Positions 32,836 to 43,570 of a DNA stretch of 64,000 nt are shown here, one piece after another. Each line of letters starts with the position of its first letter. The stretch's first letter is position 1. Both the position numbers and the translations under genes were made by a program. The DNA is from Budorcas taxicolor. Lineage: Eukaryota > Chordata > Mammalia > Artiodactyla > Bovidae. The stretch lies in contig NC_068935.1 in the NCBI RefSeq assembly GCF_023091745.1, positions 3,425,001 to 3,489,000 of the forward strand. The letters are read 5' to 3'. The notes beneath the pieces were generated by a model that was not told the origin of the DNA, made no database searches, and saw only the letters and a program-made list of their open reading frames with translations.

Positions 32836-33959
32836 GTAGAGTCTTCTCTTGTGTTGTTGGAAGAGGGTGTTTGCTATGACCAGTGCATTTTCTTGGCAAA
32901 ACTCCATTAGTCTTTGCCCTGCTTCATTCCACATTCCAAGGCCATATTTGCCTGTTACTCCAGGTGTTTCATATATTTCTACTTTTGCATTCCAGTCCCC
33001 TATAATGAAAAGGACATCTTTTTTAGGTGTTAGTTCTAAAAGGTCTTGCAGCTCTTCATAGAACCGTTCAACTTCAGCTTCTTCAGCTTTACTGGCAGGC
33101 CATAGACTTGGATTATTGTGATATTGAATGGTTTGCCTTGGAAACGACCAGAGATCATTCTGTCGTTTTTGAGATTGCATCCAAGTACTGCATTTTGGAT
33201 TCTTTTGTTGACCATGATGGCTACTCCATTTCTTCTGAGAGATTCCTGCCCACAGCAGTAGATATAATGGTCATCTGAGTTAAATTCACCCATTCCAGTC
33301 CATTTTAGTTTGCTAATTCCTAGAATGTTGACATTCACTCTTGCCATCTCTTGTTTGACCACTTCCAATTTGCCTTGATTCATGGACATGACAGTCCAGG
33401 TTCTTATGCAATACTGCTCTTTACAGCATCGGACCTTACTTCTATCACCAGTCACATCCACAGCTGGGTATTGTTTTTGCTTTGGCTTCATCCCTTCATT
33501 CTTTCTGGAGTTATTTCTCCACTGATCTCCAGTAGCATATTGGGCACCTACTGACCTGGGGAGTTCCTCTTTTCAGTATCCTAACATTTTGCCTTTTCAT
33601 ACTGTTCATGGGGTTCTCAAGGCAAGAATACTGAAGTGGCTTGCCATTCCCTTCTCCAGTGGACCACATTCTGTCAGACCTCTCCACCATGACCCGCCCA
33701 TCTTGGATTGCCCTGCAGGCATGTCTTAGTTTCATCGAGTTAGATAAGACTGTGGTCCTAGTGTGATTAGTTTGACTAGTTTTCTGTGAGTATGTTTTCA
33801 TTGTGTCTGCCCTCTGATGCCCTCTTGCAACACCTACCATCTTATTTGGGTTTCTCTTACCTTGGGCATGGGGTATCTCTTCAAGGCTGCTCCAGCAAAG
33901 CACAGCCACTGCTCCTTACCCTGGATGAGCGGTATCTCCTCACCGCTGCCCTTCCTGAC

Positions 33960-34250
33960 CTTCAACGTGGGATGGCTCCTCTAGGCCCTCCTTCGCCCAC
34001 ACAGCCACCACTCCTTGGATGTGGGGTTACTCCTCCTGGCCACCGCTCCTGGACTCGGATGCAGGGTAGCTCCTCCTGGCCACTGTCCCTGGCCTTGGAT
34101 GTGGGGTAGCTCCTCTCGGCGTTTGCCCCTGACCTCGGATGCAGGGTAGCTCCTCTTGGCTGTTACTGTGCCATCGCAGCCTGGCACTCTAGGCTGCTGC
34201 CCCTGACTTCGGACGTGGTGTAGCTCCTCTCGGCCGTGCTTAGTGTGCCA
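33960..34250 (-). repeat. GC-rich repetitive BovB 5' UTR
   Basis: Degenerate ~35-40-bp units (GGGTAGCTCCTC plus GGCC.CTG.CCCCTG) contain CpGs, in contrast to the AT-rich region. It is equivalent to 10440-10625. It probably corresponds to the promoter-bearing 5' UTR, by analogy with other LINEs. Confidence 0.7.
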
Positions 34251-34283
34251 GGTGCAGCCACCTGCGCTTAGTGTGCAGGCCAA

Positions 34284-34411
34284 AGTAAGGAAAGAACAAG
34301 TCAGAATCACAAGGCCTAACTCCTTCATCCTGGGACTGTGCCTGCAAGATTAGGAGAGGGGTTGGGGCCGTGCCTCCATTTTGTCAGTAATGCCTAACGT
34401 GGCTCCCGGCA
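34284..34411 (-). mobile_element. Retroviral LTR, 5' (U3) part
   Basis: On the minus strand it begins TGCCGGGAGCCACGTTAGG at 34411, the same opening as the solo LTR at 38178-39810. It runs into the BovB 5' end near 34284. Together with 30229-30373 it represents one LTR split by BovB. How much LTR was lost at the insertion cannot be judged from here. Confidence 0.7.
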
Positions 34412-34722
34412 GTAAACCAACTCTATTTTAACAAAATTTTTAAAACTAGAGAAATGCCAAGGTAATAGCAAGGGATGTTACATAAACTCAAAGTTCTAAA
34501 AGCATTTAGTTCACTTTTAAAATACTGAACATTGCCTTACTTTCTTGTAGACCAATATAAGTTACTAGGTCATTTTAATTATAGTTTAAATATTAATGTT
34601 GAAATCCAACTATGTTGTTCCATGGCTTTTTAAGCAAATAATATTTTCTACTCTTCTTACTCAACCTGCAAGATGCAAAGTATAGAATGCATCCTCCAAA
34701 AAACCTTTTCAACAGCATGAGT
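34412..34722. other. Intervening sequence
   Basis: No gene or repeat was recognised. It ends at the target duplication of the following L1. Confidence 0.3.
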
Positions 34723-34740
34723 ATAAATCTTACCTGATAT

Positions 34741-35008
34741 ATTCCTAAGTATTTTATTCTTTTCGTTGCAATGGTGAATGGAATTGTTTCCTGAATTTCT
34801 TTTTCTACTTTCTCATTATTAGTGTATAGGAATGCAAGGGATTTCTGTGTATTGATGTCTGACGCAGGATACAGCATGCTTGGGGCTGGTGCATGGGGAT
34901 GACCCACAGAGATGTTATGGGAAGGGAGGTGGGAGGGGGGTTCATGTTTGGGAACACATGTAAGAATTAAAGATTTTAAAATTAAAAAAATAAAAATAAA
35001 TAAATAAA
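34741..35008 (+). mobile_element. Twin-primed L1 insertion
   Basis: The 18-bp duplication ATAAATCTTACCTGATAT at 34723-34740 and 35009-35026 encloses it. 34741-34857 is L1 ORF2 in minus orientation (minus-strand reading SLAFLYTNNEKVEKEIQETI). 34858-35008 is the L1 3' end in plus orientation, ending in an A-rich tail. This is a textbook 5' inversion. Confidence 0.95.
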
Positions 35009-35026
35009 ATAAATCTTACCTGATAT

Positions 35027-35919
35027 TGTACATTATATTCTATATTATCTAGCATTTGTTCATGCTATCTTTTAAACACTTCACTAATAGCTTCATGTTT
35101 GCTAGTCTAACAAAGCCTCTCTAATAAACAAGCCTCTCTAAAGTGGCTTTTCTTGCCTAGGTTAGCAATCAATGTGTTCTATTTCTCTGGAGTCAGATCA
35201 TATGACCTTAAGCCTGTAAAAATCCAAAGGGTATTCATCCTGTGCCCTTTCCTCATTGTACACATGATGAGACAATTGAGATTCAGGGAAGACTGTAACA
35301 AGATTAGAATCCAGATCTCTCGACTTCCAATTCTTGTTCTTATCACTAGACTATGTTCTTTTCTCTGTTCTCCTTAGCACCTAGCTTACTGCTGGACTCC
35401 CAGGAAGCTGCTCAGGAACCTTGTGCAGATGAAGCAAACTTCAGGGACCTTTAGTCTATACTTATTGCTACTGTCTCCAAACACTGCCAAGTTCTATACT
35501 CAGCTAAGAATGCTTCATAAGTTCCATCTAGAATTCTCTTAAAATTGTGACATTCATCATTTATATTTTAATATTCCTTCTTTGTTTTTTTAAATGTTAT
35601 TTGAGCTATTGTGGTGATCTGACAAATGTACATATATGTGTATTACATGTATATACCTATGCATGGATTATTTTAACATGGAAATATGAAGGAAACATGG
35701 CTTGAATTAAATTGTTGGTTTTAGAGTGGGATAAATCTCTCACAGTTTTGAAAGCTGGTACTAGATAGCCTGGGGAAAAATGCCACAACCCCTAAAAAAC
35801 CCACAGTTTAGATTAAAAACAACTTTCTTAGGCCTTCAAGGATTTCAGGTTCATCTTTCTTATACACATACACGTCTACTGAAAATGGTCAGCACATAAT
35901 AGGTTTTTACAAATAGACT
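35027..35919. other. Unassigned, repeat-poor sequence
   Basis: About 0.9 kb. No mobile element or convincing frame was recognised (the 74-codon frame at 35153-35377 has no known motif). Confidence 0.35.
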
Positions 35920-35937
35920 AGAATATGTATCTTCTTA

Positions 35938-36154
35938 TTTTTGGGGGGGTGGGGGAAGATGGGGGCCTGTGGGCTCTTTGTTGCAGTGCATGGGCTTCTC
36001 TAGTTGTGGTCTGGGGGCTCTAGAGCACTAGCTCAGTACTTGCAGCTCAAGAGCTTATGGAATCTTAGTACCCTGACCAGGGACGAAACCCACAACCCAC
36101 AACCCCTGCATTGGATGATGGATTCTTGATCACTGGACCACCAGGGAAGTCTGT
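35938..36154 (-). mobile_element. CHR-type SINE
   Basis: In reverse: a degraded poly-T and G-rich end, GGGCTTCTCTAGTTGTGGT, the B-box region, and the head GGACCACCAGGGAAGTC. This is the cetartiodactyl tRNA-derived CHR family, older than Bov-tA. The 18-bp duplication AGAATATGTATCTTCTTA (one mismatch) lies at 35920-35937 and 36155-36172. Confidence 0.9.
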
Positions 36155-36172
36155 AGAATGTGTATCTTCTTA

Positions 36173-37118
36173 AAGAAACTGAAACAATTGCAAAAAAAAA
36201 AATACCTTCCATAGTTCACAAAGACATATTTTACCTCACAAAGGCATTTTGCCACTATTTCCATTAAATGAGAACACAGCTGCCACTTAGCGGTAAAATA
36301 ACAACAGCAACAACCACCACCACATCTACACCACCACAAAATCTGCTGAGGGATGGATATTTGCCCTCTCCTTTCTTTTCTTTGAGTGAATGGTAAAGAA
36401 GTTGAATGCATCACACACTGTATGAGCTAGAATGAATGAATCTCTATTGGTGTTCAGCCAAACTGAAAATTACATTGAAGCTATGCAATCTCAGTCCAGT
36501 CAAATGCAAAGCTGATTAAATGGTCCTTTGTTTAGGAGTTGTAAGTGACTTGGCAAGGATTGAAGTGAATCCACATATTGAAGCACTTTTGAAGTACCTA
36601 CCTCATAGATTTTCTAATCTTAATGATTGATAACCCTAGGTATGCTGGCATTTTTACTCATCCTTGAATTATAACTGCTACCTATGCTTTTCACATTCTA
36701 ATCTTTACTGTTAGCTTCTTATCCAAGTGATCACAACATATTTATCAGGTAGCTCACTCTGCCTCAATATTAATGAAAATTCCTAAACAATATTTAGGGG
36801 TTAGGTATTATTTCTTTTGAAATGAAAAGAAACAGTTTTTAGGAAGTAAACAGGCAACACAACCTATCTGTATTAATGTGCCTAAGTTATAGCTTTCATA
36901 TTCTGCCATGTATCTAGGATCAATTGTACAACAATAACCAGGAAGGTGATTTATTTTTCATTTATTTGTTCCAGTCAAGCTGAAAGTTGCGATGATCTTG
37001 GAAACTGGAGCAGCCTCTGGATCTAATATGATCAGTTTAAAGGGACTCAGTATAAATACTACCCATAACTCCTACATCCTAGTTAATAATAAGCTCTGAG
37101 ATAGTTTAGCTTAAGTCT
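36173..37118. other. Unassigned, repeat-poor sequence
   Basis: About 0.95 kb. A short CAA/CCA-rich patch at 36300-36345 is the only low-complexity feature. No gene recognised. Confidence 0.35.
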
Positions 37119-37338
37119 AGGGCTTCCCTGGTGGCTCAGATCGTAAAGAATCTGCCTGTAATGCGGGAGACCCGGGTTCAATCCCTGGGTCAGGAAGACC
37201 CCCTGGAGAAGGGGATGGCTACCCACTCGAGTATTCTTGCTTGGAAAACCCCATAGACAGAGGAGTCTGACAGGCTACAGTCTATGAGGTCACCAAGAGT
37301 CAGACACGATTGAGCGAATAACACTTTCACCTTTCAGG
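37119..37338 (+). mobile_element. Bov-tA SINE
   Basis: A near-complete copy: tRNA-like head with A-box-like TGGCTCAGATCG and B-box-like GGGTTCAATCCC, the Bov-A unit, then CGAATAACACTTTCACC. The Pol III box remnants are good, but nothing shows transcription. Confidence 0.95.
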
Positions 37339-37631
37339 GAACTGTAAATTTTGGTGTATTTGGCCAATTCAGGAAATTAAGAAGAGATATTCACCAGAAT
37401 TTTAAATTATTTCTCATAAATGACCAAAATAGAATTTTACTGAAATTGTTCCTTGATTGTGTGCATCCAAAACTGAATTGCAACATCTTGGGGTGTTAGT
37501 ATGCTATCCTTTTCACTGTCATACTCCACCTGTGACACATACTTATTGGCACTCAGTAAATAATTAAATTGAAGTAGATCTTCAATATCTTGAAGTATTT
37601 GACACCAATAGTGAGAAAGTACCATTTATAT
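37339..37631. other. Intervening sequence
   Basis: No recognised repeat. The 62-codon minus frame at 37437-37625 has no known motif. Confidence 0.3.
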
Positions 37632-37845
37632 GGGCTTCCCTGATGGCTGAGATGGTAAAGAATCTGCCTATTGCAAGAGGCTCACGTTTGATCCCTGTGT
37701 CGGGAAGATACACTGGAGGAGGGCATGGCAACCCACTCAAGGATTCTTGTCTGGAAAATCCCATGGACAGAGGAGCCTGGTGGGTTACAGTCTATGTGGT
37801 CCCAAAGAGATGGACACGACTGAGCAAATAACACTTTCACTTTCT
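37632..37845 (+). mobile_element. Bov-tA SINE
   Basis: Head GGGCTTCCCTGATGGCTGAG, a shortened B-box area, one Bov-A unit, and the tail CAAATAACACTTTCACTTTC. Confidence 0.94.
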
Positions 37846-37916
37846 TCAACCAGTTGTTTTTGTTGTTGTTTTTTTTTAATTATTAAACTTTAAAATTAAA
37901 AATAAAATAATTTTGA

Positions 37917-38035
37917 TAACAGTAGGGAGAGGACATATGTATACTTAATGGCTGATTCATGTTGTTGTATGGCAGAAACCAATGCAACATTGTAAAGGAA
38001 TTATCCTCCAATTAAAAAATAATAAATAAATGAAT
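37917..38035 (+). mobile_element. L1 3' end, short
   Basis: A ruminant L1 tail (GGACATATGTATACTTAATG, GGCTGATTCATGTTGTTGTA, ATTATCCTCCAATTAAAAAA), ending in an A-rich tract. Confidence 0.9.
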
Positions 38036-38171
38036 ATCATCTATCAATATTAGGAAAACATAATGATGTGGGTAACTTTGAAGCTCCCTCACAATGCATG
38101 CAGATTATTTATGAGTTACTTTGTATGAATATGTCCCTAATAAATAGTTGGTTTTCAAAAATTTGTATGAA

Positions 38172-38177
38172 GATATA
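38172..38177. repeat. Target-site duplication, left copy
   Basis: GATATA, repeated at 39811-39816, immediately outside the LTR termini TG...CA. Confidence 0.92.
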
Positions 38178-38440
38178 TGCCGGGGTCCAGCCCCGGTGGA
38201 TCCAGGGTGATTCGAAGGTGGGGATGGAGTTGGCGTCTTTGGAAAAATACATATTTAATCACAGATATAGAGAGATTAGAAATGGATAGTGTAGTAGGAA
38301 GATTAGTGGAGAAAAAGAGGCTGAATAACTTGGATTATGTGGAATAGCATCCATGCTCCAGATGGGAATTCAGCCAGAAAAATGGGAGCAAGAAAGAAGT
38401 GACATGGGGTAATCAGTCTTTCTGGAAACTGATCCGATCC

Positions 38441-38465
38441 TTTATTTTTGGGTTTGCTTATATAC
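38441..38465 (-). promoter_or_regulatory. LTR TATA box and polyadenylation signal
   Basis: On the minus strand, TATATAAGC (38456-38464) is followed ~15 nt later by AATAAA (38441-38446). This places the promoter and poly-A signal in the U3/R part of the LTR. Whether the promoter is still active cannot be read from sequence. Confidence 0.6.
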
Positions 38466-38768
38466 CTTTTGTTACACATAGGGATGAATACAGAGTCACG
38501 CGGGAGTCAGCAGTCCTGACCTTTATCAAAATCAGGTGCTTCACATAAATGTATAAAAAAAGGTACATCATCTTCTGGCCGTGAGTGAGACCTGCTGACA
38601 TTTTATGATCCTTTCTTTCTGATAACCAAAAAACTTATTTCTTCCAAGGGTGTTTTTTCCTAAACCAGGCACCACCCTCCAAGTAAAGTTACATTCCCAT
38701 AGGGTGAGGGTGTAGTGAGTTACAATCAAGAAAGGAATTTATTTAACCCAAGGTTAACATGATTAATC

Positions 38769-38829
38769 TTAAAGGTTAATACTTATTTCTCCTATATGCT
38801 TAAAGGTTAATACTTATTTCTCCTATATG
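38769..38829. repeat. 30-bp tandem duplication in LTR
   Basis: TTAAAGGTTAATACTTATTT plus CTCCTATATG at 38769-38798 is repeated at 38800-38829 (period 31). It lies in the U3 of the solo LTR. Confidence 0.95.
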
Positions 38830-39189
38830 TTAGTTATATTCATTATAAGGATAGGGAACATGGATATTTAGCAGCAAACATCAGCCCAACAAGTGAAAAT
38901 CCTTTCACCAATGTTCCCCTTAAGATCTATTTGGTCTTAAGATAGTGATAAAGTTACATTTTTACATAGCAAGGACACAGTGATTTATAACAAAGTACAG
39001 TGATCTATTACAAAAGAGAAAATCCATTAACTCAAAAAGTCTAGTATTGCTAACATCAAACTACTATATTTCCTTTGCTATATTCCAAATACATCGATTA
39101 ATATATTCCCAGGTGCCTAAGGATATGGAGGCCTGGTGGCAATCATTGACTCAACAAGAAGAAAAATCCCTATGCTAATTAAGACTCTC

Positions 39190-39585
39190 AAAATACTCCA
39201 AAACTCTCTGTGCTGTTTATGGTTGAGAGGTAGTAAACAATCATGTGGCAGGAGTATGGATAATCCTGTCACACAAGCTAGTCTGTCAGCAGAGAGGTTT
39301 GACCTGAGACACCCTTGTCCCACCCAGAGCAGGGAATTAGCAGCAATTATTGACACAACAAATGAAGAACCCTTCACCAATATAATTCCTAACCAATCCA
39401 CTATACTAATAATTTCTAATTCCCCAAAATAATTTGTCTTTAGTAAGTCTAAAACATCTCATGCCTCTCAGGTTGGGAGGCTGTAAACAATCACATGTGG
39501 CCGGACTAACCTATACGGGTGAGCTAGATAACCTTCAGAGGAGTCCGTAAGCTGAAACACTCTTGTCACGCCCAGGAATTTTTAT
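39190..39585. repeat. Diverged internal repeat in LTR U3
   Basis: Two related ~130-bp blocks (about 39205-39345 and 39455-39582) share GAGGTAGTAAACAATCA/GAGGCTGTAAACAATCA, then GAGCTAG or AAGCTAG, then GACACCCTTGTCCCACCCAG/AACACTCTTGTCACGCCCAG. The U3 grew by duplication before or after integration. Confidence 0.75.
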
Positions 39586-39816
39586 TGCCTTGGAGCTGCA
39601 CGTTTACTCCTTCTCTGAGAAAAACAGTTATGGGGGAGAGCCCCCCATAAAGTCAGAGGTGTAGGTGAGAGCATAAAACAGACTCTGGTTTTGGGGTTAG
39701 ATGCTCGGCAACAGGGGGTTTCCTGAGGCTTGATCACGCCTTTGCGTATGCCAAGCCTCCTTCCTCATGACCTTTGCCATGGGTGGAGTTCCTCATGCTG
39801 GCTCCCGGCAGATATA

Positions 39817-40382
39817 TAAAAATATAAAACCTATATGGTCATCATTAGATAGCATGATATTTCTCTATATGCCCAATTTCTTTTCTCATTCCCTTGAATC
39901 TGTGTCATATTCTGTTTCTAAAGTTTGTATTCAATTGCAAATTTTCACAGCACTCAATTTCTTGTCAAATAGAACAAATCAGATGAGAAGTGATCATGTA
40001 TTCAAAAAATAAGACAGATTAATATAACTACATTAAAATGTCCTTCATCTGCTCTTGCCTTATCTCTGGGACTCAAGCTATTAGTACAGTAAAATACTTT
40101 GTCAGGTCTTAAGAAGTTCTTTTAAGGACATCCAGCCAAATTGACCAAATCAATTCTAGAGGATTTGGGAATCATATCAATAAGTCTATGCTTATTTTGC
40201 TAATATAAGTCTGCATTGGCTCTTTCATTTTCTGGTTACTTTTATACTCACAATATTCAATATGTCTACTAAATATATCACTGAAGGATATTAGACTAGA
40301 AAAATTCCTATCTAAATCTATTGTTTTTACTACCTGTCAAATAGACCATGGCCATTTAGAAAAGGTGACAAATGTGTAGTAT
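39817..40382. other. Unassigned sequence
   Basis: About 0.57 kb of AT-rich DNA with no recognised feature. Confidence 0.3.
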
Positions 40383-40680
40383 CTTATTGACTCACAGACA
40401 TAGAAAACAGACTTGTGGTTGCTAAGTGGGACAGGGTATGGGGGAGGGATGAATTGGGCATTTGAGATCAGCAGATGCAAGCAATTATATATAGAATCAA
40501 TTAAAAAAAGGTTCTACTGTATAGCACAAGGAACTATATTTAATATTTTGCAGTCAACCATAATGGAAAAGAATATGAAAAATTATATATATATGTGTGT
40601 GTGTGTGTAGCTGACACTTTGCTATAGAGCACAAATTAATACAACACTACAAATCAACTATACATTAATAAAATAAAAAT
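40383..40680 (+). mobile_element. L1 3' UTR fragment
   Basis: It starts at GAAAACAGACTTGTGGTTGC and passes TACTGTATAGCACAAGGAAC. A (TG)n expansion lies at ~40593-40608. It ends AATCAACTATACATTAATAA with an A-rich tail. Confidence 0.9.
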
Positions 40681-40797
40681 TTTCTAAAAGTATGATGCAT
40701 TGTTCAAAGAAGTTTTAATAGCAGAGATGATTATTTGGGCAGTTCATGCTTGAATATGTTCTGGGTTTCATTTTTGTTTAGGAAATTTTCAACCATG

Positions 40798-40850
<53 letters not shown>

Positions 40851-43570
40851 CTGTGTATATACTTGTAAAATTTGGAAATCAGTCTCTTCTTCCTAGAGAG
40901 GGGTTCAATTCAACCTTTTATTTATCAAAACAAATTACAAAAAAATTAATAAATGTGACTTGCCTATAAAATATCAAGTACAAGAGAGAACTCTGGGGAT
41001 GAATATTCAACAATATCTCTAAACGTAATTTATTCACTCGGAAGAATTAGTGGGGGGGAGAGTCTATTTATAGAAAAGAGAAGGGATCTTCACTATGCAA
41101 ATAAGCCAGTTATTTCTCAGTCTGTACAAGGTAGTGAATGGCAGACCAAATATCTTGCCCCATCACTTCCTTTTCTTTATTATTTGCTATTTCTGAGAGA
41201 GGCTGCTAATCACAGTAGACTAAGTTTAGAAGTTGTCATCATTATTATCATGTTTAGTTAATTTTGAGGCTATACTGTCAAAACCTTAATACTTTCAGCT
41301 TACATCTATTTCAGAATATGTTATGTCTTCAGAATATGTCTTTGCTACCAAATGTAGAGCAAATTCCTGTGTTGGAAGGACTCAACATTATATCTATATC
41401 TCAGGATGCTGGCTGGATTGGTTTTAAATTATCACAATAATTCCAGGTTGAAGGTTTTTTCTTGGCATTCATTACACACATGAATGTTGCCATTTTAATC
41501 TTATGTGATTTCAGTCTAGTTTATTTTAAAGTTTATAATAGAAATCCCAGGGCCAGGATCTAGTTAGAAAACTATAAACGATATATACTATATTGGAGAG
41601 TTCAGAGAAAAATTCAGCAACAATTCTTTAAAAATTCTTCATATTAGAATATCAACAAAACAGTGTACTCATTTGCTTCCCCAGCAAAGATCCATACATT
41701 CATTCAGTCTCACTTTTCAAACCTGTCCAGGGCTCAGATGTACAATCATTCCCTCATCTATCTGAACTAAACTATCAACTAGAGATATTAACTCTAGTCT
41801 TTTCACACTCAAATTCATCAGGCTTACAGCTTCCAGACAGATTTTACTTAAATAACCCTTTGTCATGTCACTACTCTACCTAAGAATCTATTGCCTAACA
41901 TATCAAATGGAAAGTCTCCCCCACTTTTGAAGGTTTTTAATTCTGTCTCCATAGATAAACTTCCAAAAGGTAAACTTGAAAAAAAGACAGCTCAGTATTT
42001 AGGCAGGGTTAAGACAGAGATTCTGAAACTTCAAACATAGCTATAGGTAGGCAGGGGACAGATGAGGAGCCCAGATAACTGCAACATCTGAAGTTCTTAC
42101 AGGTAAGAGCAACTTATCAATTCTAAGGAACTAAGCAAGGTTTGCAGGGATGGAAGTTCTTGAAGATAAAGACAGAAAATGGCTCCACATATAGTAGGAA
42201 TGTTGGTTATATACTGTGTACCACCACTTACAGTAAATAAAGAACAACTCTTTATCAGTCTATGGGTCACTGGGTGGTTCTGCTGATCTAGGCCAACCGT
42301 GGCCGACTGCCACTGGGACCACTAATGTCTGTGTAGTCAGCTGATGGGTCAACTGGGGACTAGTTTGTGCAGCGTGGAATCTTCTAAGATAACTTAACAT
42401 TCTTCCATTTGTTTCTGACATTTTTCCAGCAAGCCTGCCCAGACATCTTGTCATGACATTGGCAAAGGTCAAAGAAAGGAAAAAAAAATGCACTTGAACT
42501 TTGAAAGTCTCTGCCTACATTAATCTTGCTAATATCTCATTGGCCAAAGCAAGTCACATAGCCAAGAGCAGAGTCAGTCTGGAAGAAAGTAGGGTGAAAG
42601 GAGCTTTAACCTTTATATTAGTATAGGCCTTACTTGCAACCTGCCTATCCTCCTTCCTCATTTCATTTGTAAAGCAAGTGTGTTCAGGGGTGAAATATCT
42701 ATGAGTTATAATAGCAGTTGCTGAGAATTTCCTAATATAACTTTGTGGCAAAAGTGTTTGTCCTGTATTTTATATATTCCCAGGAGTCATAGAAAGGAGG
42801 AATATACCACCTGGAAATGTTCCACGAAACTAATTACCTTGGGGAGTTCACAAACATTTCACAGATGGGAGTGTTATATGAAAAAATAAATGATTCTCAG
42901 TACTTTGAGATATAAAATCTATACTTCTAAACTAAATTTCATTGTTGCTCAGAAAGGCAATGACTATTCATTCTAACTCTGGGCTTTTAGTCAGTCCTAC
43001 CATTTTTTATCAAGTAGTATTTTAAATATTTACGCCAGAGTTCTCTCCCACCTTCTTACTTATTCCTAACTTACCTGTTTCCTAATTCTATTTCCACTGG
43101 GCTTTGAAATTTAAGCTTTTTGATCCTGAAGTAAATATCCATCTTTGGATTCTGTGTATTTAGTTTTTTCTCAAGTATTTGGACAACTTTCAGTTAGTAG
43201 AAAAGTTGTGCCTTAGGTAGACCTATCTCCTATAAAACAACTCACCATCCCTAATAATTAGTCAAGTGATTCCATGGGAGGTGGGGTGCAGGCTGGGGTG
43301 GGAGCCACAGTGGTGACCAGGACAACCTTGGTGTCTGTCCTCACTAGAGCTTAAAATTTAGTGAAGACATACAACATTTAAATATAATTGAAGAAAGTAA
43401 TCACAATCCTAAACCATCACTTTTCTTCCCATTTCTTACTCACTGAAAACAGATATCTATAAAGGAAGTGAATGAGTAGGTCACAAGGCATGTGACCTAA
43501 AAATATAGCTGGACACTCTAGCTTGTCTATGTAAGTCTCCTAATATGTGAGAGCTCATTCTCTGTGTGTT
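40681..43570. other. Longest repeat-poor stretch of the window
   Basis: Apart from the microsatellite at 40797-40858, about 2.8 kb contain no mobile element that I recognise, and no frame with known motifs (frames of 77 and 65 codons at 42260-42751 are unremarkable). It is the best candidate here for old single-copy host DNA, for example intronic or intergenic. Confidence 0.4.
40797..40858. repeat. (AT)n(GT)n microsatellite
   Basis: AT run followed by GT run, ~60 bp. Confidence 0.96.

Larger units (their letters stand above)
30415..33909 (-). pseudogene. BovB endonuclease-RT ORF, broken near-complete copy
   Basis: The order from N-terminus (high coordinates): MAVLCWSSLEEIPHAQGKRN with the Bov-A-like peptide EGNGKPLQYSCLENPM (33511-33909). 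The endonuclease has GISKLKWTGMGEF and IIGDWNAK (32830-33491), interrupted by the 43-bp duplication. The linker is VGKTIRPFRYDLNQIPYDY (32418-32639). The RT is a 361-codon open frame (31329-32414) with ECEVKWALESITTNKARGGD, FDCVDHNKLWKI and KGVRQGCKLSPC. The catalytic YADD is at 31310-31321, in the next frame. The C-terminal domain is split by the inserted L1. Frameshifts near 31320, 32415 and 33500 inactivate it. Confidence 0.9.
30374..34283 (-). mobile_element. Near full-length BovB LINE
   Basis: The longest BovB here (~3.9 kb including a 155-bp L1 insertion at 30761-30915). It runs from the (CAGTT)n tail through the RT and endonuclease, and through the ORF N-terminus, to a GC-rich repetitive 5' UTR that ends about 34260-34283. 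Most of the structure is present, but frameshifts and stops break the ORF. A 43-bp tandem duplication lies at 32750-32835. No target duplication was found at its ends. Confidence 0.95.
38178..39810 (-). mobile_element. Solo retroviral LTR (ERV2/betaretrovirus-like)
   Basis: It is bounded by TGCCGGG...CCCGGCA and a perfect 6-bp target duplication, as expected for ERV2-class proviruses. On the minus strand the order is a long U3, then a TATA-like GTATATAAGC (38456-38465), a polyadenylation signal AATAAA (38441-38446) and an R-U5 ending CTGGACCCCGGCA. No internal viral sequence is present, so it arose by LTR-LTR recombination. At 1.63 kb it is long, partly because the U3 contains internal repeats. 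A 94-codon frame in it is not a known gene. Confidence 0.88.

Noticed and set aside
33960..34250. GC-rich, CpG-containing patch as a host CpG-island promoter
   Set aside because: The same repetitive sequence occurs at 10440-10625, and in both places it is the BovB 5' UTR, so it is repeat-derived.
37119..37200. Functional tRNA gene
   Set aside because: The A-box and B-box-like segments belong to the tRNA-derived head of Bov-tA. There is no acceptor stem or proper cloverleaf, and the copy continues into Bov-A.
39117..39401. 94-codon minus-strand frame in the solo LTR as a viral accessory gene
   Set aside because: It has no recognised motif and overlaps an opposite-strand frame of similar length. 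The solo LTR has lost all internal genes.
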